Part shown: positions 1 to 8,269 of the stretch, piece by piece | How the letters are laid out: each line of letters starts with the position of its first letter | How positions within the stretch are numbered: the first letter of the stretch is position 1 | Made by a program: the position numbers and the translations under genes | NCBI GenBank assembly: GCA_963781555.1 | Contig: CAWAGB010000005.1 | Coordinates: forward strand, 1-64,000 | From: JAICQM01 sp963781555 | Lineage (GTDB): Bacteria > Chloroflexota > Limnocylindria > QHBO01 | DNA length: 64,000 bases | Reading direction: 5' to 3' | Notes under the pieces: generated by a model | The model's input: only the letters and a program-made list of their open reading frames with translations | Told to the model about the DNA's origin: nothing | The model's database searches: none

Positions 1-4
1 CCTG

Positions 5-49
5 AGCAATACGTACTCGTCGAGCCTGGCAGCAACATAACGTATTGCT
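5..49. repeat. 10-bp perfect inverted repeat in AT-richer DNA
   Basis: AGCAATACGT (5-14) is perfectly inverted as ACGTATTGCT (40-49) with a 25-nt spacer. The surrounding ~140 bases are clearly less GC-rich than the rest of the window and hold no recognisable gene. It may be an operator or hairpin of a gene left of the window. Bases 50-147 show nothing else. Confidence 0.4.
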
Positions 50-147
50 AAATTGGAACTTCTGGTAAGTCCCGTGCACCGGATGCTAGAACTGGAACCC
101 CCGAATGCCGATGCCCCGATCGTACTGGTGAACTCCGGTACACGTGC

Positions 148-912
148 CTAGACGGAGCCTGCACCCCCGCCATTCAGCAGGCCGACCGCCCATGCGACGA
201 GCCCGATGGTGCCAACCAGGAGTCCTGCCGCGACCGCAGCCACGCCCGCGAGAAGCCGGCCGCGGCGTCCGCCCAGGAGGCGCAGGCCGGCATCCAGCTC
301 GAGTGACGAGATGACGTAGCCTCCCGGCGGCGCGGCAAGCCTGATCGACCCGTCGGCGGCGCGATCGACATGAGCCAGCACCAGCATCCGGTCGACCATG
401 CTCAGCATTCGGGTCGTGGCCCGCGCCGCGGTCGGAGCGCCGAATTCGGCGGTGAGGCGCTCGATCGCCGGTTGGAACGTCGCGTCCAGCTCTCCCGGAT
501 CGCCTCGCCAGACGTGGGGGATGCTGATCAGCGGCTCCGCCGCCGCCGCCGGGTCGACGCTCAGCGCGCCGTCGTGATCCCACAGCTCGAAGGTGCGCGT
601 CTCGCGCAGCCGCTCGATCGTCCGCCAGCCGCCGCGTGGCAGGCGCACCTCGACATCGCGGTGAAAGGCAACGAGGCGCTCGTCGCGCTCGGTGACGATC
701 GGATCGGGGCAGCGCACGCGGCCATTCACGCGCACCGGCCGGGTCGGGAGGACGCCGCCCTCCAGCAGGTCGCCGACCTTCAGCTCCTGCGCGCCGGCGA
801 GGCGCCTGCCGAGGCCGAAGCTGGCGCCCGAACGACGCAGCCAGGCGAGCCCAGCGGCCGCGATCGCGGCGCCGAGCAGGACGGCGGCCAGGGGAAGCAG
901 CGGCCAGGGCAT
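148..912 (-). CDS. GIDE-domain (MULAN-like) membrane protein
   Basis: A 254-residue membrane protein with an N-terminal hydrophobic helix (about residues 2-22) and a C-terminal one (about 218-245). The middle has the layout of the GIDE/MULAN 'E3 ubiquitin ligase-like' domain: a short beta segment with a charged ERDE stretch, an HRDVEVRLPRGGW segment and an LWDHDGALSVDP segment. Bacterial members have no RING finger and no known activity, so no function is claimed. The ATG overlaps the TGA of the upstream ybaK-like gene by one base (TGATG), so the two are translationally coupled. The family call rests on remembered resemblance and is moderate. Confidence 0.6.
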   Translation of the reverse strand: MPWPLLPLAAVLLGAAIAAAGLAWLRRSGASFGLGRRLAGAQELKVGDLLEGGVLPTRPVRVNGRVRCPDPIVTERDERLVAFHRDVEVRLPRGGWRTIERLRETRTFELWDHDGALSVDPAAAAEPLISIPHVWRGDPGELDATFQPAIERLTAEFGAPTAARATTRMLSMVDRMLVLAHVDRAADGSIRLAAPPGGYVISSLELDAGLRLLGGRRGRLLAGVAAVAAGLLVGTIGLVAWAVGLLNGGGAGSV

Positions 913-1424
913 CAGGCGGGGCGGTGTCCAGTCCGCTCCGCCAGGTTGGCGACGGCGCCGCCGCTGGCCCGCAGGAGGTCGGCGGGGCTGATGGCGAAGG
1001 TCGCGTCGGGCAGGCCCGCCGCCGCGTACACGGTCTCGAACGCGGTCAGATCGCGGTCCACCACCACGCGCATCTCGGTGGCGTGGCCGAATGGCGGCAC
1101 GCCGCCGATCGCGTAGCCGGTCGCGGCGCGCACCTCGTCCGCGTCTGCCCGTCGCACCTCGGTGGCCGCGCACGCGGCGGCGAGGAGGGCGCCATCGAGC
1201 CGGTTGCTGCCTGCCACGAGCGCCATCACCGGCGCGCCGTCGGCCATGAACACGAGTGATTTGACGATCTGCGCAACGTCGCAGCCGATCGCGCGCGCGG
1301 CGTCCTCGGCGGTGCGAGCGCCGGCGGGGTGGCGCCGGACGTCGATTTCCAGCGCAGCGGCGCGGGCAGCCGCCAGGACGCGCGCCAACGCCGGCGGGGT
1401 GGTGGTCGGATCGGGATCGGGCAT
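912..1424 (-). CDS. YbaK/EbsC-family aminoacyl-tRNA deacylase
   Basis: A 170-residue single-domain protein of the YbaK/ProX family, which hydrolyses mischarged aminoacyl-tRNA (classically Cys-tRNA-Pro) in the cytoplasm. The family core is visible: the AQIVKSLVF strand with the conserved Lys near residue 55, the LVAGSNRLD segment, the ATGYAIGGVPPFGH loop and a C-terminal ISPADLLRASGG. The length fits the family. It is first of a two-gene unit with the downstream membrane protein. A -10-like TATCAT lies 9 nt before the ATG, suggesting a leaderless transcript. Substrate specificity (Cys, Ala or other) cannot be read from the sequence. Confidence 0.85.
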   Translation of the reverse strand: MPDPDPTTTPPALARVLAAARAAALEIDVRRHPAGARTAEDAARAIGCDVAQIVKSLVFMADGAPVMALVAGSNRLDGALLAAACAATEVRRADADEVRAATGYAIGGVPPFGHATEMRVVVDRDLTAFETVYAAAGLPDATFAISPADLLRASGGAVANLAERTGHRPA

Positions 1425-1433
1425 GGTCGACCG

Positions 1434-1439
1434 ATGATA
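1434..1439 (-). promoter_or_regulatory. -10 box of leaderless ybaK-like gene
   Basis: Reading leftwards, TATCAT sits 9 nt before the ATG at 1424, which would place transcription start at or next to the start codon. No good -35 was found. Confidence 0.4.
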
Positions 1440-1464
1440 CCGGCCGTGCTACGCTCGGGCCTCA

Positions 1465-1556
1465 TCACCGACAGGGGAGCGCGCAAGCGCTGAGAGTGCG
1501 GACCGTCCGCAGACCCTCACCCACCTGATCTGGGTCATGCCAGCGAAGGGAGTCAT
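1465..1556 (+). promoter_or_regulatory. TPP (THI-box) riboswitch
   Basis: The invariant TPP aptamer pieces occur in order: GCGCTGAGAGTGCGG (P2/P3 side, around 1486-1501), ACCTGATCTGGGT (1523-1535) and ATGCCAGCGAAGGGA (about 1537-1551), closed by GAC/GTC pairing at the base. It ends about 8 nt before the thiN start. The conserved GGGAG at the 3' end can serve as ribosome-binding site, so control of translation start is likely (inference). TPP would shut off thiN and the YkoEDC transporter genes behind it. Confidence 0.95.
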
Positions 1557-1564
1557 CTCGCCGC

Positions 1565-2212
1565 ATGCGAGCCATCGTCGTGGCCGGCGGATCCACGGAT
1601 CCGGCGGACGCCACCCACCTGACCGATGCCGACCTCGTGGTCGCCGCCGACGGCGGCGCCGCGTGGCCCGTGGCGTCCGGCCGAAGTCCGGACGTGGTGG
1701 TCGGTGACATGGACAGCATCGACCCGGCATTGCTCGATCAGCTCGAGCGTGGCGGTGCCGCCGTCGAGCTCCATCCGGCCGACAAGGAGGCGTCAGACCT
1801 GGAGCTGGCCCTCGAGGCGGCGGTCCGGGCGGGCGTGTCGGAGCTGACCATCCTGGGCGCGCTCGGGGGTCCGCGGCTCGATCACGAGCTGGCGAACCTG
1901 CTGCTGCTCGCCGATCCGGGGTGGGGCGCTCGGGGGGTGGCGGTGCGCATCGTGCGTGGCTCGACGTCGGTCCGCGCGCTGCACGGACCGGGCGCGATGT
2001 CGCTGTCAGGCGCGCCAGGCGGCTTTGTGACCCTGCTGCCGATCGGCGGCGATGCACTCGGCGTGTCGACCGCCGGACTGCGCTTTCCCCTGCGCGACGA
2101 ACCACTCCGCATGGGCCGGTCGCGCGGCCTGTCGAACGTCGTCGCGACGTCGCCGGCGCGCGTGAAGCTCGTATCCGGAACCCTGCTGATCATCGAAGGA
2201 GAGGTCTCGTGA
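1565..2212 (+). CDS. thiN: thiamine pyrophosphokinase (thiamine diphosphokinase)
   Basis: A 215-residue cytoplasmic kinase that makes TPP from thiamine and ATP. Family signatures are clear: an N-terminal strand with VVAADGGA near residue 27, PDVVVGDMDSI near 42-52, the ADKEASDLELAL segment that precedes the active site, and GALGGPRLDHELANLLLL. The C-terminal half forms the beta-sandwich thiamine-binding domain. It directly follows a TPP riboswitch and overlaps the next gene by 4 bases (GTGA), so it heads a salvage operon: take up HMP/thiamine and phosphorylate it. Length is normal and all landmarks are intact. Confidence 0.95.
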   Translation: MRAIVVAGGSTDPADATHLTDADLVVAADGGAAWPVASGRSPDVVVGDMDSIDPALLDQLERGGAAVELHPADKEASDLELALEAAVRAGVSELTILGALGGPRLDHELANLLLLADPGWGARGVAVRIVRGSTSVRALHGPGAMSLSGAPGGFVTLLPIGGDALGVSTAGLRFPLRDEPLRMGRSRGLSNVVATSPARVKLVSGTLLIIEGEVS

Positions 2213-2802
2213 CGACCAGGACCGACACATCCCCGGGCTGGCGGATGCTCGACATCGTCGTGGCGGCCGTGCTGGCCGCCGCATTCGGCGCCGTGTTCCT
2301 CGCCTGGAACAACGTGAACAACCTGGCCACGCCCCTGTTCACCGCGCTGCCTGCCGCGCAGGCCGCGCTCTATGGCGTGTGGCTGCTGCCCGGGGTGCTG
2401 GTGGGCCTCGTCGTGCGCCGCCCCGGTGCCGCGCTCTTCGGCGGGGTCGTGTCTGCTGCCGTGTCGGTGGTGCTGGGCTCGCAGTACGGCGCCGACGCGC
2501 TGCTCTCCGGGCTGATCCAGGGCGGCGGCGCCGAGCTGGGCTTCGCCGTCCTCCTGTACCGAGCGTGGAACCTGCCCGCCGCCACCCTTGCCGGCGCGCT
2601 TGCCGGTGTCGCCGCCGCCATCCACGACGTCATCGTCTACTACGCCCTGCTGGGAGTCGGCTACTGGACCGTGTACATCGCTGCGGCGGCCGTGTCAGGG
2701 CTCGTCGTGGCGGGGATCGGGTCGTGGCTGCTCGTCCGGGCGCTGGCCGCGACGGGGGTGCTCGCCGGGTTCGAGGCGGGGCGCGACCAGCCACGCATCT
2801 GA
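2209..2802 (+). CDS. ykoE: YkoE-family substrate-binding (S) component of thiamine/HMP ECF transporter
   Basis: A 197-residue membrane protein with about five to six hydrophobic segments. The N-terminus with FLAWNNVNN, the repeated small-residue helices and the YYALLGVGYWT segment match YkoE, the S component of the YkoEDC thiamine-precursor (hydroxymethylpyrimidine/thiamine) transporter. It starts at GTG inside the thiN stop (GTGA overlap), so the upstream TPP riboswitch should control it too. The two-ABC-domain ATPase and T component follow directly. Specificity for HMP versus thiamine is inferred from family and riboswitch, not from residues. Confidence 0.85.
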   Translation: MTTRTDTSPGWRMLDIVVAAVLAAAFGAVFLAWNNVNNLATPLFTALPAAQAALYGVWLLPGVLVGLVVRRPGAALFGGVVSAAVSVVLGSQYGADALLSGLIQGGGAELGFAVLLYRAWNLPAATLAGALAGVAAAIHDVIVYYALLGVGYWTVYIAAAAVSGLVVAGIGSWLLVRALAATGVLAGFEAGRDQPRI

Positions 2803-2831
2803 TCCGACGGCCCGGTCATCGGTCTGCTTTG

Positions 2832-4308
2832 ATGGACAGGATGACTGCCGCGGACCCGACCGCTCCCGCCGTCGAGGCGATCGGCTGGGGCTGGCGCCAC
2901 GCGGGGAGGCGGGCGTGGGCGGTGCGGGGCCTCGACCTGCGAATCGCGGCGGGGGAACGTGTCCTTCTCCTCGGCCCGTCGGGAGCAGGAAAATCGACGG
3001 TCCTGCTCGGCCTGGCGGGGCTCCTCGACCCGAGCGGCGGCGGCGAGATGGAGGGCACGCTGCGGGTCGCCGGCCGGGACCCGCGGGCGGCGCGCAGCGG
3101 GACGGGCCTCCTCCTCCAGGACCCCGACGCGCAGCTGGTGATGGGTCGCGCCGGCGACGACGTCGCCTTCGGGCTCGAGAATCGCTGCGTGCCGGCGAGC
3201 GAGATCTGGAGCCGGGTCGACGCGGCGCTCGACGCGGTCGGGTTCCCGTACCGCCGCGATCACCCGACGCATGCGCTCTCCGGCGGGGAGCGCCAGCGCC
3301 TTGCCCTGGCCGGCACGCTGGCCCTCCGGCCTTCGCTGCTGCTCCTCGACGAGCCGACCGCCAACCTCGACCCGGACGGTGCGGCACAGGTCCGCGACGT
3401 CCTGCGTCGCGTGCTGGACCGCATCGGCGCGACGATGATGATGGTCGAGCACCGCATCGACGAGGCGGTCGAGCTGGTGGATCGGGCCGTGGTCGTCGAG
3501 GCCGGGGGTGGGGTGGTCGCCGATGGGGCGCCGTGGCAGGTCTTCACGCGCTGGGGCGACGAGCTGGCCGAGGCCGGCGTCTGGGTTCCCGGGCGGCATG
3601 TGAAGCCACCGCCCGCCCGGCCCCGGCCGGCGCCGCAGACCCTGGTGCTGGCCGACGGGGCGGGCTTCACCTATCCGGCGGCGGCGGGCGCGGCGCTCGC
3701 CCCGACCGACGTGCAGCTGCGCTCGGCGGAGGCGGTCGCCATCACCGGTCCCAACGGATCGGGCAAGTCGACGCTCGCCCTGCTGCTCGGGGGGCTGCTG
3801 CGACCCTCGAGCGGCGCCGTCGTGGCCGGTGAGGCGCTGGCGACCGGACATGGCCGCGAGTCGCTGTGGCGCTGGCCGGCGCGGCGCCTGGTGGGCGCCA
3901 TCGGGACCGTGTTCCAGGAGCCCGAGCATCAATTCCTGGCTCGCACCGTCGCGGACGAGCTGCGCATCGGTCCGGTGCGCCTCGGCCTCGGCGCGGAGGA
4001 AGCACGGCGCCGGGTGGACGAGCTGCTCGAGCGATTGCACCTCGCCCACCTGGCGGAGGCGAACCCGTTCACCCTCTCCGGGGGCGAAGGGCGCCGCCTG
4101 TCCGTGGCGACCGCGCTGGCTGCCGCGCCATCGGTCCTGGTGCTCGACGAGCCGACCTTCGGCCAGGACCGGCGGACGTGGGTCGAGCTCGCTCGACCTG
4201 CTCGCCGGCCTGCGCGACGAGGGTCGCGCCATCTGCGTCGTGAGCCACGACCCGGAGTTCGTGCGCCTCCTCGCCGACCGCGTCGTGCAGCTGGAGCCCG
4301 CGCGATGA
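2832..4308 (+). CDS. ykoD: YkoD-like energy-coupling ATPase with two ABC domains (frameshifted)
   Basis: About 490 residues carrying two fused ABC ATPase domains. The first has Walker A GPSGAGKST, signature LSGGERQRLA and Walker B LLLLDEPTANLD; the second has GPNGSGKST, LSGGEGRRLS and VLVLDEPTFG. This is the A component that powers the YkoE S component. The frame breaks at about 4191: after ...TFGQDRRTWVEL the sequence continues one frame over as LDLLAGLRDEGRAICVVSHD and ends VVQLEPAR at 4308. Removing one G near 4191 restores a full protein. The H-loop of domain 2 (VVSHD) is conserved on the far side, so this looks like an assembly error or a very recent mutation. The stop overlaps the next ATG (ATGA). 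Confidence 0.85.
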
Positions 4309-5107
4309 GGCTGCTTACCCCGTCATCCCGGAGCGCACGGCGCCGCTTGGGCGTGCCAACCCGCTCGCCAAGCTGGTCGCCGCGTTCATCCTGCTGCTGG
4401 CACTCTTCGCGTCGCTGGACGCCGTCACCGCGGGGATCGTCATCGCGGTTCTGCTGGCCCTGGTTCCGCTCTCGGGGGTCGGCGTAGCCGCCCTGGTCGG
4501 GCGCAGCAGGCTGCTCATCCTCGCCGCCCTCTCCGTCGCGCTCGTGAACACGCTCCTCGCACCAGCGCAGGCCGGCCCCACGCTGCTGGAGGTCGGACCG
4601 ATGCGGGTGGGTGCGGACACCGCGCTGAGCGGCCTGGCACTCGGAGTGCGGCTCCTGGCCATCGCGCTGGCTGGGCTCTTGGCCACGGTGACCAGCGACC
4701 CCGTCGATGTCGCCGATGCCCTGATTCAGCAGTGGCGCGTCTCGCCGCGCTTCGCGCTCGGGGCGCTGGCCGCGCTGCGCCTCCTGCCGTCGTTCGCGCG
4801 CGAGTGGGAGATCATCGGCCTCGCGCGTCGCGCGCGTGGCGTCGAGGCCGGCGGCTCGCCCATCGCCGCCCTTCGCCTGCTCGGCGGTCGCCTGCTGGCC
4901 CTGCTCGTCGGCGGCGTGCGACGCGCGACGCGGATGGCGGCTGCCATGGAGTCACGCGGCCTGGGCTCCCGCGAATGCCGGACGATCGCCCGCCCGCAGC
5001 GCATGCGTGTTGCCGACTGGGGCTGGATCGTGGGGGCGGTGGCGCTCGGCGCGGGCGCGGTCGGCGCCAGCGCGTGGCTCGGGACGTGGCGCTTCCTGCT
5101 CGGCTGA
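4305..5107 (+). CDS. ykoC: ECF transporter transmembrane (T) component, YkoC/CbiQ-like (frameshifted near start)
   Basis: A polytopic membrane protein of about 267 residues with four to five hydrophobic helices. The T-component landmark after the second half is present: RFALGALAALRLLPSF, then the cytoplasmic coupling segments with A-R-A/G motifs (IGLARRARGV and AAAMESRGLG) that contact the ATPase. The ATG at 4305 overlaps the ATPase stop (ATGA), but the coding frame of the rest (PVIPERTAPLGRANPLAKLV...) is one frame off. A single missing C in the ACCCC run near 4318 would join them as MRLLTPVIPERT. No other start codon exists in the main frame before 4544. It completes a riboswitch-controlled thiN-ykoE-ykoD-ykoC operon. 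Confidence 0.8.
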
Positions 5108-5122
5108 CCCCTCGATGGATCG

Positions 5123-6427
5123 TCAGACCGGAGCGTGGCCCTGGAAGGGGTCGAGCCAGGTGGGCGCGGACGTGGTGCCGGCGTAGCGACGCGGGTCGAA
5201 CGGGTCCAGCGGCAGGGTGCTGGTCGCCCCCTCCGCGATGAGCTCGGCCAGGAGGAGACCAAGGATCGGCGCGTAGGGAAGGCCGTGCCCGGTGAGGCCG
5301 CAGGCCAGGTACGCACCCGGGACGACCGTGCCCTCCTCGGTCCACAGGGCACCCGCCAGCGGGATCTCGAGGGACGCGAAGTCGAGCAGCCCGGCCCAGG
5401 TGCGCACGACGCGCACGTCGCGCAGGGCCGGGTGCAGCTCCCCCAGCAGACGGGCCAGAAGCGGCGCCACCTGGGGGCGCGCCGCCATCGAGTACGAGCC
5501 GATGCCCATCCCCTCGTCGGCGACCGCGAATCCGCCAATGAGCACCTCCCCGGTCCGCATCTGGCGCCAGTACTCATTGCACTGGTTCGTCTCGAAGCCC
5601 GGGCCGAGCAACGGTGGCACGGGCTCGGTGACCAAAACGTGCTCCCGGATAGGTGTCAGCGCGGTGCGCACCCACGGGACGAGCGCCGGCGTCCAGGCGT
5701 TGGTGGCCAGGAGCACGGATGCCGCCGCAACCTCGCCGTGGCTCGTCCGAACCCCGGCGACGCGCCCCGAGCGGACGAGCAGGTCTTCGACTCGCACGCC
5801 GGTGACCACTCGCGCGCCGCGATCCTGGGCTGCTTCCAGCATCCGGTACACGAGCCGGAACGGGTTGACCTTGCCGTCGCCGGGGGTCCACTTGGCGGCG
5901 CGGACCTGCCCGGCATCGAGGGACGGCTGGCGTGCCGCGAGCTCGTCGCGCTCCAGGATCGCCACCTCCAGCCCCTCCGCTGCCTGCAGCTCGGCCATGT
6001 GGCGCACGTGGCGCTCCTCGGCCTCGGTGACTGCCAGGTCGAGCGAGCCGACGTCCTCCCACTCGATACCACCCGGCAGTGTCGCCTCCAGCTCGCGCAG
6101 GATCGCCAGCGAACGGCTCGTGTAGTCGAGAATCGATCTCCCGCCCGACGCTTGGACGAGGCGCGTGACCCGCGGGAAGTGGCCTCCCAGCCCGGCGAGC
6201 GCCATCCCGGCCAGCCGCCCCGATGCCCCGAAGGCCGGCGCGTTGGCCTCGATGACGAGCGGTCGCATGCCCGCCAGCGCCAGCCGGTACGCGGCGGACG
6301 CGCCGACCATCCCCGCGCCGACCACGACCACGTCTGCGCCGGCCGGGAGCTCCGCGGCGGGGTCCGGGGAAAATGGCACCGGCTCAGGATCGGGGTGGAA
6401 CTGGGGAGTGGCGGTCGAGGTCGACAT
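5123..6427 (-). CDS. FAD-dependent amine/amino-acid oxidoreductase (DAO family)
   Basis: A 434-residue flavoprotein of the D-amino-acid oxidase/glycine oxidase/sarcosine oxidase family. The dinucleotide-binding fold starts with VVVVGAGMVGAS (about residues 34-45) followed by the usual acidic end of strand 2 (LVIEAN). The substrate domain includes WTPGDGKVNPFRLV, and the C-terminal FAD-contacting GLTGHGLPYAP. There is no signal peptide, so it is cytoplasmic or loosely membrane-associated. The substrate cannot be read. It is monocistronic and convergent with ykoC. Its start is 26 bp from the divergent hydrolase, with a -10 box TACACT 10 nt before the ATG. Confidence 0.8.
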   Translation of the reverse strand: MSTSTATPQFHPDPEPVPFSPDPAAELPAGADVVVVGAGMVGASAAYRLALAGMRPLVIEANAPAFGASGRLAGMALAGLGGHFPRVTRLVQASGGRSILDYTSRSLAILRELEATLPGGIEWEDVGSLDLAVTEAEERHVRHMAELQAAEGLEVAILERDELAARQPSLDAGQVRAAKWTPGDGKVNPFRLVYRMLEAAQDRGARVVTGVRVEDLLVRSGRVAGVRTSHGEVAAASVLLATNAWTPALVPWVRTALTPIREHVLVTEPVPPLLGPGFETNQCNEYWRQMRTGEVLIGGFAVADEGMGIGSYSMAARPQVAPLLARLLGELHPALRDVRVVRTWAGLLDFASLEIPLAGALWTEEGTVVPGAYLACGLTGHGLPYAPILGLLLAELIAEGATSTLPLDPFDPRRYAGTTSAPTWLDPFQGHAPV

Positions 6428-6453
6428 GCGCGGGGCGAGTGTACCCTCGCCCC
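6428..6453. promoter_or_regulatory. 26-bp symmetric bidirectional leaderless promoter
   Basis: GGGGCGAG (6432-6439) and CTCGCCCC (6446-6453) are a perfect 8-bp inverted repeat around TGTACC. On the + strand TACCCT (6442-6447) lies 6 nt before the ATG at 6454. On the - strand TACACT (6438-6443) lies 10 nt before the ATG at 6427. The two -10 boxes overlap, so only one polymerase can bind at a time. Confidence 0.55.
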
Positions 6454-7419
6454 ATGTCCCGATCCGTGCCCGTGCCCTTCCGCGCCGGCGACCTGACCCT
6501 CGCCGGCGTGCTGGAGCTTCCCGACGTGTCCACCGAGCGCCATCCGTGGGCGCTGCTGCTGCCGTCGTTCGGCCCGCGCGACCGGGATGGCGGATTCGAC
6601 CGTGACGGGCATCCCGGCTGGTTCGCGGAGCTGACTGACGGCAGGCCTGGCCTCCTGGCGCGCCTCGCCAGCGCGCTTGCTGCGGTGGGTGTTGCCTCGT
6701 TCCGCTACGACCCGCGTGGGTGCGGCGCATCGGAGGGCAGCTGGGAGGGGAGCGACCTGTTCAGCCGGATCGACGACGCGCGCGATGCCATCGCGGCCAT
6801 GCGCTCGCACGGCGGCCTCGACCTGCGCCGCTCGGGCGTCGTGGCGCACGGGGAAGGCGCGCTGATCGGCATCAGCGTCACGATCGGCGACCCGGTCCTG
6901 TCGGCGATGACCCTCATCGGTGCGCCCGCACGCTCGGTGCGCGACGTGATGCGTCGCGGGGCGGCGGTGCGGGCACGGACCGGAAGCGACCTCGAGCAAC
7001 CGTTCGTGGCCGCGCTCGATCGCGGGTTGGAGGAGCTGATCGAGCGGGTGGGGCGGCACGAGCGGGAGATGCCGCTCTTCATCGGGGCGCGAAGCCACAC
7101 GATCGATCTGGCAGCCTGGAAGCAGATGTTCGACACCCCGGGCCTCGCCCTCGCCAGCATGCTCCACCGCAGCGTGACCCTCGTGCACGGCGAGCTCGAC
7201 GCGTGGGTTCATCCGGAGGAGTCGGAGCTATTGGCAAGGGTGCTGCGCGCCGGTGGGAACGACTCACGGCTGCGCAACGTCCTGCGGTGCGGTCACGACC
7301 TCGCCGAGGCATCGGATGCCGTCATCGCCGACCTCGCCGCCGACCACGCCGAACGCCTCGTCCCGCACGAGCTTCCACCGGTGCTGCTCGCCATCGAGGG
7401 CGAGCCGCCGAGCGGCTAG
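6454..7419 (+). CDS. alpha/beta-hydrolase-fold protein without the nucleophile serine
   Basis: A 321-residue alpha/beta-hydrolase of the kind with a PF-x-x-x-D-LTLAGVLELP start and an oxyanion segment ALLLPSFGPRDRDG. The acid (VHGELDAWV) and base (RCGHDLAE) regions near the C-terminus look intact. However, the nucleophile elbow, normally G-x-S-x-G, reads VVAHGEGALIG: serine is replaced by glycine near residue 134. Either this homologue is not catalytic or it works differently. Start ATG is chosen because a -10 box ends 6 nt before it. The divergent neighbour is an amine oxidase; a peroxiredoxin follows. Confidence 0.7.
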   Translation: MSRSVPVPFRAGDLTLAGVLELPDVSTERHPWALLLPSFGPRDRDGGFDRDGHPGWFAELTDGRPGLLARLASALAAVGVASFRYDPRGCGASEGSWEGSDLFSRIDDARDAIAAMRSHGGLDLRRSGVVAHGEGALIGISVTIGDPVLSAMTLIGAPARSVRDVMRRGAAVRARTGSDLEQPFVAALDRGLEELIERVGRHEREMPLFIGARSHTIDLAAWKQMFDTPGLALASMLHRSVTLVHGELDAWVHPEESELLARVLRAGGNDSRLRNVLRCGHDLAEASDAVIADLAADHAERLVPHELPPVLLAIEGEPPSG

Positions 7420-7422
7420 ACT
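7417..7422 (+). promoter_or_regulatory. -10 box of leaderless peroxiredoxin gene
   Basis: TAGACT begins on the stop codon of the hydrolase gene and ends 7 nt before the ATG at 7430. It would give the peroxiredoxin its own leaderless transcript. Confidence 0.4.
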
Positions 7423-7429
7423 CGATCCC

Positions 7430-7894
7430 ATGACCCGACCAGCGGTGGGCGACGCCGTCCCCACGTTCGAGATGACCGCCGACGATGGATCGACGGTGAG
7501 TGACGCCTCGTTGCGGGGTACGCGCTACGTCCTGTACTTCTATCCCAAGGACGACACGCCCGGTTGCGCCGCCCAGGCCTGTGGGCTGCGCGACAGCTTC
7601 GGGGCGGTCACCGCCACCGGCGTCGAGGTCTTCGGCGTCTCGCCGGACAGCGTCACGAGCCACATCAAGTTCCGCGCGAAGTACGGGCTGCCGTACCGTC
7701 TGCTGTCCGACGGGGGACACGCCGCGGCCGAGGCGTTCGGCGTGTGGATCGAGAAGTCGTTCCGCGGACGGACCTACCACGGGAACGAGCGCAGCAGCTT
7801 CATCATCGGTCCGGATGGGCGCGTCGAGCACGTGCTGCCGCAGGTCAAGGCGACCGAGCACGTCGGGCTGCTGCTCGACGCGCTCGCCGCATGA
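7430..7894 (+). CDS. bcp: thioredoxin-dependent peroxiredoxin, BCP/PrxQ type
   Basis: A 154-residue cytoplasmic peroxidase that reduces hydroperoxides with thioredoxin-type donors. The active site reads YFYPKDDTPGCAAQACG, placing the peroxidatic Cys near residue 45 and a second Cys five residues later at the PrxQ-type resolving position. VFGVSPDSVTSHIKF and LLSDGG are further family landmarks. In many relatives the first motif is PGCTxEA; here it is PGCAAQA. It lies 10 bp after the hydrolase and overlaps the next tiny membrane-protein gene by 4 bases. Confidence 0.92.
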   Translation: MTRPAVGDAVPTFEMTADDGSTVSDASLRGTRYVLYFYPKDDTPGCAAQACGLRDSFGAVTATGVEVFGVSPDSVTSHIKFRAKYGLPYRLLSDGGHAAAEAFGVWIEKSFRGRTYHGNERSSFIIGPDGRVEHVLPQVKATEHVGLLLDALAA

Positions 7895-8001
7895 GCGAGC
7901 GTGAAGGTCCCCCGACCGCGCTGCTGGCCATCGGGGTCACGCTGGTCGGCGTTGCCGTGGTGCTTGCCGTCCTGGGCCTGGTGGCCCTGCTGACCGCGTA
8001 G
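7891..8001 (+). CDS. 36-residue single-helix membrane protein
   Basis: Starts at ATG overlapping the peroxiredoxin stop (ATGA). After a short hydrophilic start (MSEREGPP) the whole protein is one hydrophobic helix, ending in TAG followed by GAGGAGG, which can serve the next gene as ribosome-binding site. No family is recognised. Overlap, codon use and position within a run of tiny membrane-protein genes support it being real. Confidence 0.5.
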   Translation: MSEREGPPTALLAIGVTLVGVAVVLAVLGLVALLTA

Positions 8002-8017
8002 AGGAGGCACGAAACCG

Positions 8018-8161
8018 ATGCTGTGGGTCGCGATCGCGGCGCTCCTGGTGGCCTGGCTGGCAGGGCTGCTGCTGGCCCTTGGCCCGCTCGTCAACCTGCT
8101 CCTCGTTGCCGCCGCCGTGCTCCTGGTGGCGCAGGTCATCAACGAGCGCGACGCGGCCTGA
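8018..8161 (+). CDS. 47-residue small membrane protein
   Basis: Starts MLWVAIAALLVAWLAG and continues as two hydrophobic stretches separated by GPLVNLL, ending ERDAA. AGGAGG lies 11 nt before the ATG. Start motif, length and layout resemble the lmo0937-like protein encoded just downstream at 8270, so the two may be diverged paralogues. The role is unknown; such proteins often appear in envelope-stress regulons. Confidence 0.6.
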   Translation: MLWVAIAALLVAWLAGLLLALGPLVNLLLVAAAVLLVAQVINERDAA

Positions 8162-8269
8162 TCGGGAATCGCTTGCTCGCCCGGCGGGTTGGCACGCGAT
8201 CTGCTCTCGAAGCGTCGCGGCCCACACCGGGTCACAACCGGACAAGCAACATCGACAGGAGCTCATTCC

